Assembly (NCBI RefSeq): GCF_030812415.1
Contig: NZ_JAUSST010000005.1
Location: 186,001-250,000, forward strand
Length of the DNA stretch: 64,000 bases
Source of the DNA: Paenibacillus harenae
Lineage (GTDB): Bacteria; Bacillota; Bacilli; Paenibacillales; Paenibacillaceae
Direction of reading: 5' to 3'
The position numbers and the translations under genes are program-made. The notes beneath the pieces are model-generated. The model did not search any database. It was not told where the DNA came from and saw only the letters and a list, made by a program, of their open reading frames with translations. Positions 41,527 to 50,597 of this stretch are shown here, in pieces. The first letter of the stretch is position 1. Every line of letters starts with the position of its first letter.

Positions 41527-43487
41527 GCCTGCTTGATCTCACCATAAGGAATGTGAAGCGCAACTTCCGGCTCTATTCCATCTATCTGTTCTCGATGATA
41601 GCGGGAGTCATCATTCAATTTACGTTCTCTTCGCTTATGTATAACGAGGACGTGATCGCAGCGCTCCAGAACCGGTCCAACTTCCAATCCGGCGTAGCCA
41701 TCGCTTCCATTGTCGTCTATTTGTTTATTATTTTCTTCATTCTATATGCCAATTCGTTCTTCATGCGCCAGCGCAAAAAAGAATTCGGCATGTACCTGCT
41801 GTACGGCCTGAACGAGAGACAAATTACGCGTATGGTGTTCTATGAAACGCTGCTTATAAGCGCGGTCTCGCTCATAACGGGCATACTCGTCGGAGGCTTG
41901 CTGTCCAAGCTGTTCGGCATGCTGCTCATGAACCTCATGCAGTACGACCAAGCGATTTCACTAGCGTTTCCGATAGAAGCGATTGCTGCGACCGCTGGCG
42001 TATTTCTGCTGCTCGCCATTATTATTAGCGTGCAAAGCTTCATTATGGTGAACCGGATGCAGCTTACCGAGCTGTTCCATGCGAAGCAAAAGTCCGAGAA
42101 GCCCGTCCGCGTATCGATGGCGCTCGCCTTGCTCGCCGTTCTTCTGCTCGGAGTGGCTTACGGCCTTATCAGCAGCGGCAAAGGGTCGGTGTTCTGGCAA
42201 GATTACGGGACGCTAAGCTTAATCGCGTCGACGGTCGGCATTATTGCCGGCACGTACTTGTTCTTCCGCCAGTTCGCGGGCTGGCTCCTTCGGACGATAA
42301 GCAGGCGCCGCAAATATCACGAAGGCAACACGGTGTTATGGACATCGTCGCTCCGTTTTCAAATTCGCGGCAATACGCTTAATTTGACCTTTATTTCATT
42401 GTTCAGCGCAGCCATTATGATGCTGCTCTGCTTCGTAACGATCAATTATAAGGTGCAGTTCGAGGCGGTTGGGCGCAATCTGCCGAACGACATTGCCTTT
42501 CAGACGCTCGATGCGGCGACGAACGAACGAATCGATGACGTCATATCCGGCTCCGAGCATAAAGTCCGCTACCACCTGACGCATGAATTGTTAGTCGCGG
42601 CCCCGGTAACGGATATGCATGTGATCATAGATAATCCCGAGATGTACATGCCGGAGCTTCTGCTTGTCTCCGAGAAAACCTATAATGAGCTGATCGAGCA
42701 GCGCGGGCATAAGGTAAGCGTGAAGCTGCAAGGAAATGAAGCGGTAGCGTTATCCCAGGGGTCGGACTTTCCGAAGTCTTACGCGCCTGGCGAGCAGCCG
42801 GCTTTCATCGCGAAGACGGACCAAGAGACTGCCTTCGCAATTGTCGATAAGAAGGACTATGCGTACCTGGGCTGGTCAACCGATCCGGTTAAGTCCATGA
42901 ACATGAAACCGGCGGTGCTCGTTATATCGAACGAGGTTTATGAGGGATTAAGAGGACATGCAGAGGCAAGAACGTACGAAATCTATGGGATACGCGATGC
43001 GAGAAACGCCGACAACCTATCCAAGCAGGTCCATGCGATCGTCTCGCAGACGCCGGATGCCTACTACTCTTCGTTCGCGGACGTGTATTCGAAGCAGATC
43101 GAGGGTTCGTCCCTGATGCTGTTCGCCAGCGGTTTCCTCGCCCTGATCGCGATGTTCGCCCTTGCCAGCGTCATCTACTTCAAGCAGCTGCGGGAAGCGA
43201 CGGAAGAGAAAATGCAATATGCGGTACTGCGCAAGATCGGCGTCGACAACCGGCAGATCAAGAGCGTCATCCGCAAGCAGCTTCTGTTCGTCTTCTTGCC
43301 ACCGATCGTGCTGGGCATGATGCATAGCTGGCTTATTATCAAATATTACATTTTGGAATCCGTGAAGGATTTCACGGAGCTGCCTAGTCTTGTGGCCGGC
43401 ATTATTGCCGTCTACTTCATCATTTACTTGTTGTTCTACGCCTCATCTACGAAGCTGTATTATAAGATCGTAAGCGAGAATGCATAA
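41523..43487 (+). CDS. bceB: BceB-like FtsX-type permease with large extracellular domain
   Basis: 654 residues, ten expected membrane spans: one at the N-terminus, three by about residue 180, more by 310, then an extracellular domain of roughly 200 residues (about 315-520) and three last spans. FtsX motifs are in KKEFGMYLLYGLNERQI and MQYAVLRKIGVDNRQI. The size and the large loop are characteristic of BceB-type permeases, whose loop recognises antimicrobial peptides. Second gene of the operon; terminator at 43497. Confidence 0.92.
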   Translation: MSLLDLTIRNVKRNFRLYSIYLFSMIAGVIIQFTFSSLMYNEDVIAALQNRSNFQSGVAIASIVVYLFIIFFILYANSFFMRQRKKEFGMYLLYGLNERQITRMVFYETLLISAVSLITGILVGGLLSKLFGMLLMNLMQYDQAISLAFPIEAIAATAGVFLLLAIIISVQSFIMVNRMQLTELFHAKQKSEKPVRVSMALALLAVLLLGVAYGLISSGKGSVFWQDYGTLSLIASTVGIIAGTYLFFRQFAGWLLRTISRRRKYHEGNTVLWTSSLRFQIRGNTLNLTFISLFSAAIMMLLCFVTINYKVQFEAVGRNLPNDIAFQTLDAATNERIDDVISGSEHKVRYHLTHELLVAAPVTDMHVIIDNPEMYMPELLLVSEKTYNELIEQRGHKVSVKLQGNEAVALSQGSDFPKSYAPGEQPAFIAKTDQETAFAIVDKKDYAYLGWSTDPVKSMNMKPAVLVISNEVYEGLRGHAEARTYEIYGIRDARNADNLSKQVHAIVSQTPDAYYSSFADVYSKQIEGSSLMLFASGFLALIAMFALASVIYFKQLREATEEKMQYAVLRKIGVDNRQIKSVIRKQLLFVFLPPIVLGMMHSWLIIKYYILESVKDFTELPSLVAGIIAVYFIIYLLFYASSTKLYYKIVSENA

Positions 43488-43496
43488 GTATATTGA

Positions 43497-43536
43497 GCAA
43501 AAACGCAATGACCGCCAAGAGTCATTGCGTTTTTGC
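43497..43536. terminator. Strong bidirectional terminator between bceB and bceS
   Basis: Perfect 16-bp stem from GCAAAAACGCAATGAC and GTCATTGCGTTTTTGC. The stop codon of the convergent kinase gene (43522) is in its right half, so the stem also encodes the last kinase residues AKTQ. Confidence 0.9.
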
Positions 43537-44529
43537 TGCGTTGCCATTTTGCAGCATGCTGAGGTAGGGGTCATTGTTCTTGGGGAAATGGATGACGAAC
43601 TCGGTGAAGCGGCCCGGGACGGATTCGCATGTAATGAAATGTCCGAGCTTCTTGGATAACTCTTGGGCAAGGTACAGCCCCATGCCGGTCGACTTCGCGT
43701 GGGTACGCCCGTTGCTGCCGGTGAACCCCCGGTTGAACACTCTCGGCAAATCCTTCGCTTCGATGCCGATCCCATTATCCCGAATGATAAGCAGCTTCTC
43801 TTGCTCGGCTATTCGTGCCGTAATCGTTATTTCTCCGTGCTCGTCCGTATATTTCAGACTGTTGGTTACGAGCTGATTGACGATGAACAGCAGCCACTTG
43901 GAATCCGTTTGCACGACGGTAAGCGGAATGTCCAAGCGGATCTTTATTTTCCTCGAGATGAACGATTTGGAATGGGCTTTGACAACTTCCTTGACCAGCA
44001 GCTCCAGGTTGCAGTTGACCAGCTCATAATCTTGATTGAAGCTATCAAGCTTGGCATAGTACATCGCTTGTTCTGCATAATGCTCGATTCGCGTCAATTC
44101 CTCCTCCAAGCTGCGAGGGTCTATATCGGTTTGCTGCATCAATCTAAGGATGGCAATCGGCGTCTTTATTTCGTGAAACCAAGAGACGATAAAATCATAG
44201 TTCTCCTTCTGCTTCGCTTGAACCTCGTTCAACGCGCGAATATGGGCCATGCCTGCTTGCTCCAACGCTTCCCGGTAAGCTTCGGCTTCCAGAGACAGCG
44301 GCTCGGCTTCATCGTCGTTCATGCGCCGGATCGCTTGCGTGTTCTTCGCATACCGGCGGAACATAAATGCGGTTAGAGCAATCGCAGCTAAAGCGAACGC
44401 ATAGAGGAAAGTCTGCCATTGCCAAGCGGTTTGCGGATTGGTCGCGTATACAGCTACCGTCAGAACGAATATAACGGCGCATAGGATGAGGTAGGAGCGC
44501 TCATATTGGATGAATCGCCAAAATCTCAT
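43522..44529 (-). CDS. bceS: BceS-like intramembrane-sensing histidine kinase
   Basis: 335 residues. Two membrane helices (about 11-29 and 39-57) are joined by only about nine residues, so it has no extracellular sensor: the mark of BceS-type kinases that listen to their ABC transporter. His119 lies in SWFHEIKTPIAIL; the ATPase part has NQLVTNSLKYTDE, DNGIGI and KSTGMGLYLAQEL. Four-base overlap with the upstream regulator gene. Faces the bceAB operon. Confidence 0.93.
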   Translation of the reverse strand: MRFWRFIQYERSYLILCAVIFVLTVAVYATNPQTAWQWQTFLYAFALAAIALTAFMFRRYAKNTQAIRRMNDDEAEPLSLEAEAYREALEQAGMAHIRALNEVQAKQKENYDFIVSWFHEIKTPIAILRLMQQTDIDPRSLEEELTRIEHYAEQAMYYAKLDSFNQDYELVNCNLELLVKEVVKAHSKSFISRKIKIRLDIPLTVVQTDSKWLLFIVNQLVTNSLKYTDEHGEITITARIAEQEKLLIIRDNGIGIEAKDLPRVFNRGFTGSNGRTHAKSTGMGLYLAQELSKKLGHFITCESVPGRFTEFVIHFPKNNDPYLSMLQNGNAAKTQ

Positions 44530-45197
44530 TCGATGATGTACCCCATTCCTTTACGTGTTGCAATGAATTCGTCCACTCCCAGTGCCGCAATCTTGCGCCG
44601 CAGACGGTTGACGTTGACGGTGAGCGTATTGTCGTCGATGAACTGCTCGTCATTCCAGAGCACCTGCATCAGATCGTCCCTCGATATGATTTTGCCGATA
44701 TTCCGCATTAGCGTCTGCAGGATGATGAATTCGTTGCGGGACAGCTCCGCCGTCCGCGCTCCATACTGGACCGATGAGTTCGAGAGGTGGAACACGAGAT
44801 GGCGATGCGCGATTTGGAGGCTGTCGTCCTGATACGTATAATTGCGCCGCAGCAGCGCGCTTACCTTGGCAACGAGAACGCCCAGGTCGAACGGCTTCTG
44901 TACATAATCATCGGCCCCCATATTGATGGCCATAATGACGTCCATATGTTGATCGCGAGAGGATAGGAACAGGATAGGAACTTTGGATACGGTTCGAATC
45001 TGCTGGCACCAGTAAAATCCGTCAAACACGGGCAGATTCACGTCCATCAATACCAAATGCGGCTGTTCTTCCGTGAACGCATCGAGTATACGCTCGAAGG
45101 AAGCAAGCTCGATAACCTCGTACTGCCATTTGCGTAAAGCGTCGGCGACGATATTTCTGATTTTCTCGTCGTCTTCGATGATCATGATTCGGAACAA
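44526..45197 (-). CDS. bceR: BceR-like response regulator
   Basis: 223 residues. Receiver with EDDE at 8-11, phospho-acceptor Asp52 in VLMDVNLPVFDG, Lys in VQKPFDLG; winged helix with AELSRNEFIILQTL and DDNTLTVNVNRLRRKI. Part of the BceR group by its kinase partner and target. It should bind the TGACA-N4-TGTCA site at 40690 to switch on bceAB. AGGAGGAATC precedes the ATG. Confidence 0.93.
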   Translation of the reverse strand: MFRIMIIEDDEKIRNIVADALRKWQYEVIELASFERILDAFTEEQPHLVLMDVNLPVFDGFYWCQQIRTVSKVPILFLSSRDQHMDVIMAINMGADDYVQKPFDLGVLVAKVSALLRRNYTYQDDSLQIAHRHLVFHLSNSSVQYGARTAELSRNEFIILQTLMRNIGKIISRDDLMQVLWNDEQFIDDNTLTVNVNRLRRKIAALGVDEFIATRKGMGYIIE

Positions 45198-45280
45198 AGC
45201 GATTCCTCCTGTGTAGAGGGATTGATTAATGGCATGTGTGCCTGTTTGAATTATATCATTTTTTGTTTGATGTGGCTTTT

Positions 45281-45300
45281 TGGCGTCTAACGGTGTCTAA
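45281..45300 (+). promoter_or_regulatory. Tandem GGYGTCTAA repeat before the sigma-factor gene
   Basis: TGGCGTCTAA is followed at once by CGGTGTCTAA (8 of 10 identical). CGTCTA is a common -10 element of ECF promoters in Bacilli, so this may be the autoregulated start; no AAC-type -35 is seen at the right distance. Confidence 0.35.
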
Positions 45301-45331
45301 TCAATTGTAAGGTCAAGAGGAGGTTCTTACG

Positions 45332-46561
45332 ATGTCAGGAGCTCATGACAAATACCCTGCTTATCCGGATGAGCAGGGCAAGATGAAACAGTTTGAAGCA
45401 GCGTACAGCCAATATCGCTCGGCGATATGCAAATATTTCACGGTTAAGATTAATCGCACGGTTGCCGATGACCTGACGCAGCATGTGTTCTTGAAGGCCG
45501 CCGAGAACCTTCACCGGTTCAATGCCAACTCCAGCTTGTTCACCTGGATTTTCAGCATTGCGCAAAATACAGTGAAAAATGAATATCGAAGCTTATCGCG
45601 CAAGAAGGATATCATTTCTGACTTTACAAGCATGGAGCCGCAATCGATCTCTCTTGACTTTGCGAGGTTTGTAGATATCCGTATTGATATCGGTTCTGCT
45701 TTAAAGCAACTGAATGAATTGGATCAGCAAATTATTACGCTTCATTATTTTGTCGATTGTACGTTGCTGGAGGTTGCGAGAATCGTCGGCATGCGCGAGA
45801 GTGCAGTAAAGAACAGGCTGTATCGTGCATTGGAGAAATTAAGGAAACTGTTGAAAGAATGGGGTGACATTGCCGTTATGTCTATTCAAGATAGAATATC
45901 AATTGTTAGCAAGAATGAGGGACAAAGCGCAGGTGTTAGCGAGAAGAAGGTACATCGGGACTTATTTGACGAGCTTAAGCGGAGCGTGGTTCAGCTTGTG
46001 TCTAAGTTCAATCATGAGCCTTCTCGGAAAGTCGTTATCGAAATCTACCCCGATTTGCCGACCTTCCACGAAGCGGTGGGAGAGGCGGGTGCGCCGAATT
46101 GGTTCATGGGTACGTACGAAGACAATACCCTTAAGATTGTATCCCCATTAAACCCTGGGCCGGAGCATACGTATGCGTCCATCCTCAAATCGACGACTCA
46201 TCTATTTGCTATGTGGCTCGTGCGCGACATTAATCCGCTTGCGCCGAAGTGGCTGAGCCAAGGAATCGGCGGATACGAAGCGAAGCAGATGAGCGAATCT
46301 TACATTAGGGATACGACGGCGGAGGCGATCCGTAATGGAGCGATTCCGACGCTTGCGCAGCTAGAGAACGATACATGGGATTTTGAGACGATGGGCGGTT
46401 TCCAGTTCTCTTACCTTATGGTTGAATTCATCGATAAGCAGTACGGTCTGGATGCTTTGAATCAAGTGATTCGCAGACCGGACAATTGCAGAGGCATCTT
46501 CAATCGATCGGAGTCAGAGCTGCATGAGCAGTGGGTTCATTATATAAGCGCCCGTTTTTAA
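45332..46561 (+). CDS. ECF-type sigma factor fused to a degenerate peptidase MA-like domain
   Basis: 409 residues, no membrane segment. Residues 20-90 are sigma region 2 (YRSAICKYFTVKI, DDLTQHVFLKAAENL, SSLFTWIFSIAQNTVKNEYR); 118-175 are region 4 (LNELDQQIITLHYFVDCTLLEVARIVGMRESAVKNRLYRALEKLR). Residues 205-409 have the outline of a peptidase MA/gluzincin domain (WFMGTYEDNTLKIVSPLN, then ILKSTTHLFAMWL and APKWLSQGIGGYEAKQM), but the zinc motif HExxH is KSTTH (286-290) and the usual Glu of WLSEG is Gln310. It is thus probably a non-catalytic sensing or regulatory domain. No anti-sigma gene adjoins it. AGAGGAGG precedes the ATG. Confidence 0.82.
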   Translation: MSGAHDKYPAYPDEQGKMKQFEAAYSQYRSAICKYFTVKINRTVADDLTQHVFLKAAENLHRFNANSSLFTWIFSIAQNTVKNEYRSLSRKKDIISDFTSMEPQSISLDFARFVDIRIDIGSALKQLNELDQQIITLHYFVDCTLLEVARIVGMRESAVKNRLYRALEKLRKLLKEWGDIAVMSIQDRISIVSKNEGQSAGVSEKKVHRDLFDELKRSVVQLVSKFNHEPSRKVVIEIYPDLPTFHEAVGEAGAPNWFMGTYEDNTLKIVSPLNPGPEHTYASILKSTTHLFAMWLVRDINPLAPKWLSQGIGGYEAKQMSESYIRDTTAEAIRNGAIPTLAQLENDTWDFETMGGFQFSYLMVEFIDKQYGLDALNQVIRRPDNCRGIFNRSESELHEQWVHYISARF

Positions 46562-46570
46562 GCAAAAGAA

Positions 46571-46614
46571 AAAGGCTGGACTCGCTGCCTTAAGCAGCTT
46601 GTCCAGCCTTTATT
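46571..46614. terminator. Terminator between the sigma-factor and aldolase genes
   Basis: AAAGGCTGGAC/GTCCAGCCTTT outer stem with an inner GCTGC/GCAGC stem and ATTGT tail; convergent genes. Confidence 0.85.
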
Positions 46615-46632
46615 GTCGCTCTAAGCGATTTA

Positions 46633-47490
46633 TTAGGCTTTACCTGCAGAACCGAATTCGCGCATTTTGCCGGCAACCGTTTTCTTGATGGCATCGCGCC
46701 CTGGCGAGAGGAATTTACGCGGATCGTAAACTTCGGAATCCGAAGTAAGAATCTCACGAGCCACTTTCGTGAACGCGATTTGGTTTTCTGTGTTAACGTT
46801 GATTTTAGCAGTTCCCAGGGAGATCGATCTCTTGATGTCTGCTGTAGGGATGCCAGTTCCGCCGTGCAATACGAGTGGAAGCTTGATTGTTTGGCAGATT
46901 TCTTCCATTTCTTTAAAGCCCAGGTTCGGCTCGCCTTTGTAAGGGCCGTGAACGGAACCAAGCGCAGGAGCCAAGCAGTCGATGCCAGTGCGCTCTACGA
47001 GCTCTTTGCATTCTTGCGGATTAGCGTAGATAACGCCGTCAGCAACTACATCGTCCTCTTGTCCGCCGACTGTTCCAAGCTCGGCTTCAACGGAAACGCC
47101 GCGCTCATGCGCGTAAGCTACAACTTGTTTCGTTGTTTCTACGTTTTCTTCGAATGGGTGATGGGAAGCGTCGATCATAACGGAAGTGAAGCCAGCGTCG
47201 ATCGCTGCTTTGCATTTCTCGAAGCTGGAGCCGTGGTCGAGGTGGATAGCCACCGGAACAGTGATTTTCATCTCTTCGATCAACGATTTAACGATCGCCG
47301 TAACGACCGTGAAGCCGCCCATATAACGAGCCGCGCCTTCGGATACGCCAAGAATAACCGGCGATTTCTCTTCTTCGGCAGCACCAAGGATCGCTTGCGT
47401 CCATTCGAGGTTGTTGATGTTGAATTGACCAACAGCATAACCTTCGTTCAAACCTTTAATCAACATTTCTTTCATCGAAACCAATGCCAT
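46633..47490 (-). CDS. fbaA: Class II fructose-1,6-bisphosphate aldolase
   Basis: 285 residues. Zinc and substrate residues are in VAIHLDHGSSFEKCKAAIDAGFTSVMIDASH, VEAELGTVGGQEDD, SVHGPYKGEPNL, VLHGGTGIPTADI and INVNTENQIAFT. The enzyme splits fructose 1,6-bisphosphate to dihydroxyacetone phosphate and glyceraldehyde 3-phosphate in glycolysis and works in reverse in gluconeogenesis. GAAGGAGG eight bases before the ATG is a strong signal, fitting a highly expressed gene. Confidence 0.95.
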   Translation of the reverse strand: MALVSMKEMLIKGLNEGYAVGQFNINNLEWTQAILGAAEEEKSPVILGVSEGAARYMGGFTVVTAIVKSLIEEMKITVPVAIHLDHGSSFEKCKAAIDAGFTSVMIDASHHPFEENVETTKQVVAYAHERGVSVEAELGTVGGQEDDVVADGVIYANPQECKELVERTGIDCLAPALGSVHGPYKGEPNLGFKEMEEICQTIKLPLVLHGGTGIPTADIKRSISLGTAKINVNTENQIAFTKVAREILTSDSEVYDPRKFLSPGRDAIKKTVAGKMREFGSAGKA

Positions 47491-47823
47491 TTGTTAAATC
47501 CTCCTTCAAAATAATTGCAACGTAAGAACTCGACTTTTCAATCATACCCCATTTGGCCGCCGTTTAAAAATCATCGTTCTAAGCCGGCGTACATACGAGT
47601 ATGAACGGAATAATGTATCCCCGTCCACGCAGTTCCTTTAAGTCAATATGTTATCACAATTTTTATTATAAAACTACAAAATAGGCTCGTTTGATGCTCG
47701 GAATTGCATTGGTAGCGCTATCTTGGCGCATATCCGATTATAAATGCCGTCAGCATGCACGGCATGACGCGGCTATGCTGGATATCTGCTTTAAAAAATG
47801 CCCCTAGGAAGCAGAATCGATTG

Positions 47824-47960
47824 CTATGTTGGATTTCTGCATCAACTTCGGGACAGAAGGGCATATGAGGGGCTGTAATTTCGGAAGTTCCTGCAAATAT
47901 CCAACATAGCTCCGGAGAGCCCCGTTTTGGGCCAAAAGTTATTGCAATTATCCATTATAG
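47824..47960. repeat. Interspersed repeat cluster D (three unit copies)
   Basis: A forward unit at 47824-47848 and an inverted unit at 47884-47909 form a possible stem; a third inverted unit, AAAGTTATTGCAATTATCC... , is at 47935-47960. Between them GGGGCTGTAATT and AGCCCCG recall the hairpin of copies A and B. The rest of the gene-free stretch 47491-47967 (fba leader and A/T-rich DNA) shows nothing else that I can name. Confidence 0.75.
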
Positions 47961-47967
47961 ATTCGTC

Positions 47968-49044
47968 TTATTCGTTCGTGCCTTCCATCCGGGCAATCTC
48001 CTTGCGGACGATCGGCGCTACCTTGGTGCCAAGCAGCTCGATGGCGCGCAGCACTTCCTTATGCGGCATCGTGCCGACGTTGACGTGAAGGAAGAAGCGG
48101 GTGATGCCGAGATTTTTGCGCAGCAAAACGATTTTCTCCGCGACATACTCGGGATCGCCTACATATAGCGCACCTCTTAAGCTGCGGGCGGCGTCGTAAG
48201 CGTCGCGGTCGTAAGCAGCGCGCCAACCGCGTTCGCGTCCGATGACGTTCATCTGCCGCGCGGTTGGGAGGAAGAAGGAATCCGCCGCTTGCTCGTTGGT
48301 GTCGGCGACGAAGCCGTGGGAATGCGTCGCGACAGACAGCTTGCTCGGATCATGTCCCGCCCGTTCGGCTGCCTGCTTGTACAGCGATACGAGCGGTGCG
48401 AAGCTTTCGGGCATGCCTCCGATAATCGCGAATGCGACCGGCAAGCCGAGCGTTCCGGCGCGAACGGCCGACTCCGGGTTACCGCCCGTAGCGATCCACA
48501 CCGGAAGCGGCTCTTGCACGGATCTCGGATATACGCCGAGATTGTCGATAGCGGGGCGCAGCCCGCCGGGCCACGATACTTTCTCGGATTCCCGAATCTT
48601 GAGCAGAAGCTCCAATTTCTCGTCGAATAGCGCATCGTAGTCGTCAAGGCTATAGCCGAATAGCGGGAACGATTCGATGAACGAACCGCGGCCTGCCATA
48701 ATTTCGGCCCGTCCTTTAGAAAGTGCGTCGAGCGTAGAGAACGATTGGTATACGCGAACGGGATCGTCCGAGGACAATACGGTGACGGCGCTCGAGAGCC
48801 GTATCCGCTTCGTCACCGAAGCTGCAGCCGCCAATATAATAGCGGGGGCGCTGCCTGCGTAATCGGGGCGATGATGCTCGCCAATACCGTATACATCAAG
48901 CCCGGCTTGATCGGCCACGACGATTTCCTCCACCGCGTTGCGTATCCGCTCCGCATGGCTGATGACGATCCCGGTCGACGGATCGGGTGTCGTTTCCAGA
49001 AACGTACTAATTCCTATTTCCATATTTACTGTCTCATTAGACAT
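47968..49044 (-). CDS. LLM-class flavin-dependent oxidoreductase
   Basis: 358 residues of the bacterial-luciferase-like fold: MEIGISTFLETTPDP, VYGIGEHHRPDYAGSAPAIILAAAASVTKRIRLSSAVTVLSSDDPVRVYQSFSTLDALSKGRAEIMAGRGSF, VWIATGGNPESAVRAGTLGLPVAFAIIGG. It should use reduced FMN and oxygen to oxidise an unknown small molecule. Start ATG 49044 after GAGGAGG; the longer frame start lacks it. No flavin reductase adjoins. Confidence 0.9.
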   Translation of the reverse strand: MSNETVNMEIGISTFLETTPDPSTGIVISHAERIRNAVEEIVVADQAGLDVYGIGEHHRPDYAGSAPAIILAAAASVTKRIRLSSAVTVLSSDDPVRVYQSFSTLDALSKGRAEIMAGRGSFIESFPLFGYSLDDYDALFDEKLELLLKIRESEKVSWPGGLRPAIDNLGVYPRSVQEPLPVWIATGGNPESAVRAGTLGLPVAFAIIGGMPESFAPLVSLYKQAAERAGHDPSKLSVATHSHGFVADTNEQAADSFFLPTARQMNVIGRERGWRAAYDRDAYDAARSLRGALYVGDPEYVAEKIVLLRKNLGITRFFLHVNVGTMPHKEVLRAIELLGTKVAPIVRKEIARMEGTNE

Positions 49045-49118
49045 TGATATTCGCCTCCTCAATAGCATTAGTTTACCATTTACCACATCACAATGTTAAG
49101 TACCTTACAACAATATAG

Positions 49119-49342
49119 CGCGAAGGATATCCCTCGCCGCTGATCGTAGACAAGCCTTTATTCGAAGAAGCGCTGAAGCTTGAATCTCTCAAGGAGCAGT
49201 CGAGGCAATTTCTGACGGGTAGAGATTTCTGTGGGTACGGGCAAGCCGGCAGCGTCGAGCAAGAGCGTATCTATTCTATTCTTTCCAGAAGCAAGATCCC
49301 TATGAGCTTATAGCCGAATTCCCGTTGTTCTTCACCGTATAA
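49119..49342 (+). pseudogene. Frameshifted 3' gene remnant, unrecognised
   Basis: From 49119 an open frame reads GYPSPLIVDKPLFEEALKLE, then SLKEQSRQFLTGRDFCGYGQ and AGSVEQERIYSI without a start codon. Near 49280 the sense moves to another frame, giving FQKQDPYELIAEFPLFFTV and a stop at 49340. The composition is protein-like in both parts and the join is smooth, so this looks like the decayed end of a gene. Family not recognised. The rest of 49045-49526 holds only the LLM and epimerase leaders. Confidence 0.5.
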
Positions 49343-49526
49343 GGATTCATTTTCATATGAATAGGGAAATGCAGTTCCAGGGCCTTGCTAGGGCGCTCTT
49401 CTGTCGCTTTCTCGCAGTAGGAGGGTTTGCCGCACCAACGTCGAATAAGATGATGAACGCCTGTTCGCAATATTCGGAATGAGGAGAGGCGCTCTACCCG
49501 ACCATACTTCGGAGGTGTACGAATTA

Positions 49527-50543
49527 ATGAAAGCGTTATTCATTGGAGGCACAGGCACTATCAGCTCCGCCATTACGAGACAGCTGCTGGAGCGCGGCTG
49601 CGAGCTGTATCTTCTCAACAGAGGATCGAGAAACGAAGGGCTGCCGCAAGGCGTGAAGGTGCTGCAAGCCGATATTAACGATGAAGCGCGGGTAGCCGCG
49701 CTGATCGAGGACTTAAGCTTCGATGTCGTCGCCGATTTTATCGCTTTCGTACCGTCGCAGCTTGAGCGGGATTATCGTTTGTTCAGCGGCAAAACGAAGC
49801 AGTTCATGTATATTAGCTCGGCTTCCGCTTACCAGACGCCGTTGTCCGATTATAGAATTACGGAAGGAACGCCGCTGTCGAATCCGTATTGGGAATATTC
49901 CCGCAATAAAATCGCTTGCGAGGAGTACTTGATCAAGCAATATCGCGAGCAAGGGTTCCCTATTACGATCGTTAGGCCAAGCCATACGTACGACGAACGT
50001 TCGATTCCGCTTGGCGTTCACGGAAGCAAGGGTACGTGGCAGGTTGCGAAGCGGATGCTCGCGAACAAGCCGGTCATTATTCATGGGGACGGCACGTCGC
50101 TGTGGACGATGACGCATAATAGCGATTTTGCCAAAGGATTCATCGGGTTGATGGGCAACATCCATGCGATTGGCGAGTCCGTCCATATTACATCCGATGA
50201 GACGGTAACGTGGAATCAAATCTACGAGACCATAGCGGACGCGCTGGGCGTGAAGCTGAATGCCATTCATGTGTCATCAGCGTTCCTGGATGCTTGCAGC
50301 AAGGAAGACTATAGAGGCGGCTTGCTCGGGGACAAATCGAACTCGGTTGTGTTCGATAATTCGAAGCTGAAGCGGCTCGTGCCGGACTTCGTCGCGACGA
50401 CGCGGCTTGACCAAGGGATTAAGAAGACGATCAACTACATATTGGAGCATCCGGAGCATCAGAAAGAGGACCCGGAGTTTGACGTTTGGTGCGATAAAGT
50501 TATCGCGGCGCTGGATGCAGCCATTGCGAGCATAAAGGAATAG
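49527..50543 (+). CDS. NAD-dependent epimerase/dehydratase family protein
   Basis: 338 residues, extended SDR. MKALFIGGTGTISSAITRQLLERG is the nucleotide loop (GGTGTIS); VVADFIAF, YISSASAYQ and YWEYSRNKIACEEYL (YxxxK, with the Tyr and Lys) complete the active site, and THTYDERSIPLG and HGDGTSLWTMTHNSDFAKGF match sugar-nucleotide epimerase-like proteins. Substrate unknown. Start ATG 49527 after GGAGGTG. Monocistronic. Confidence 0.88.
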   Translation: MKALFIGGTGTISSAITRQLLERGCELYLLNRGSRNEGLPQGVKVLQADINDEARVAALIEDLSFDVVADFIAFVPSQLERDYRLFSGKTKQFMYISSASAYQTPLSDYRITEGTPLSNPYWEYSRNKIACEEYLIKQYREQGFPITIVRPSHTYDERSIPLGVHGSKGTWQVAKRMLANKPVIIHGDGTSLWTMTHNSDFAKGFIGLMGNIHAIGESVHITSDETVTWNQIYETIADALGVKLNAIHVSSAFLDACSKEDYRGGLLGDKSNSVVFDNSKLKRLVPDFVATTRLDQGIKKTINYILEHPEHQKEDPEFDVWCDKVIAALDAAIASIKE

Positions 50544-50555
50544 CGATAGAAACGA

Positions 50556-50590
50556 GAAGGACGCCACTTCATGGGCGTCCTTCGTTGTTT
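50556..50590 (+). terminator. Terminator between epimerase and M3 peptidase genes
   Basis: GAAGGACGCC/GGCGTCCTTC stem followed by GTTGTTT. Confidence 0.8.
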
Positions 50591-50597
50591 GCTCCAG

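Noticed and set aside
49358..49483. 41-codon frame starting MNREMQFQGLARALF
   Set aside because: No ribosome site and no recognisable feature; overlaps decayed DNA and the epimerase leader.
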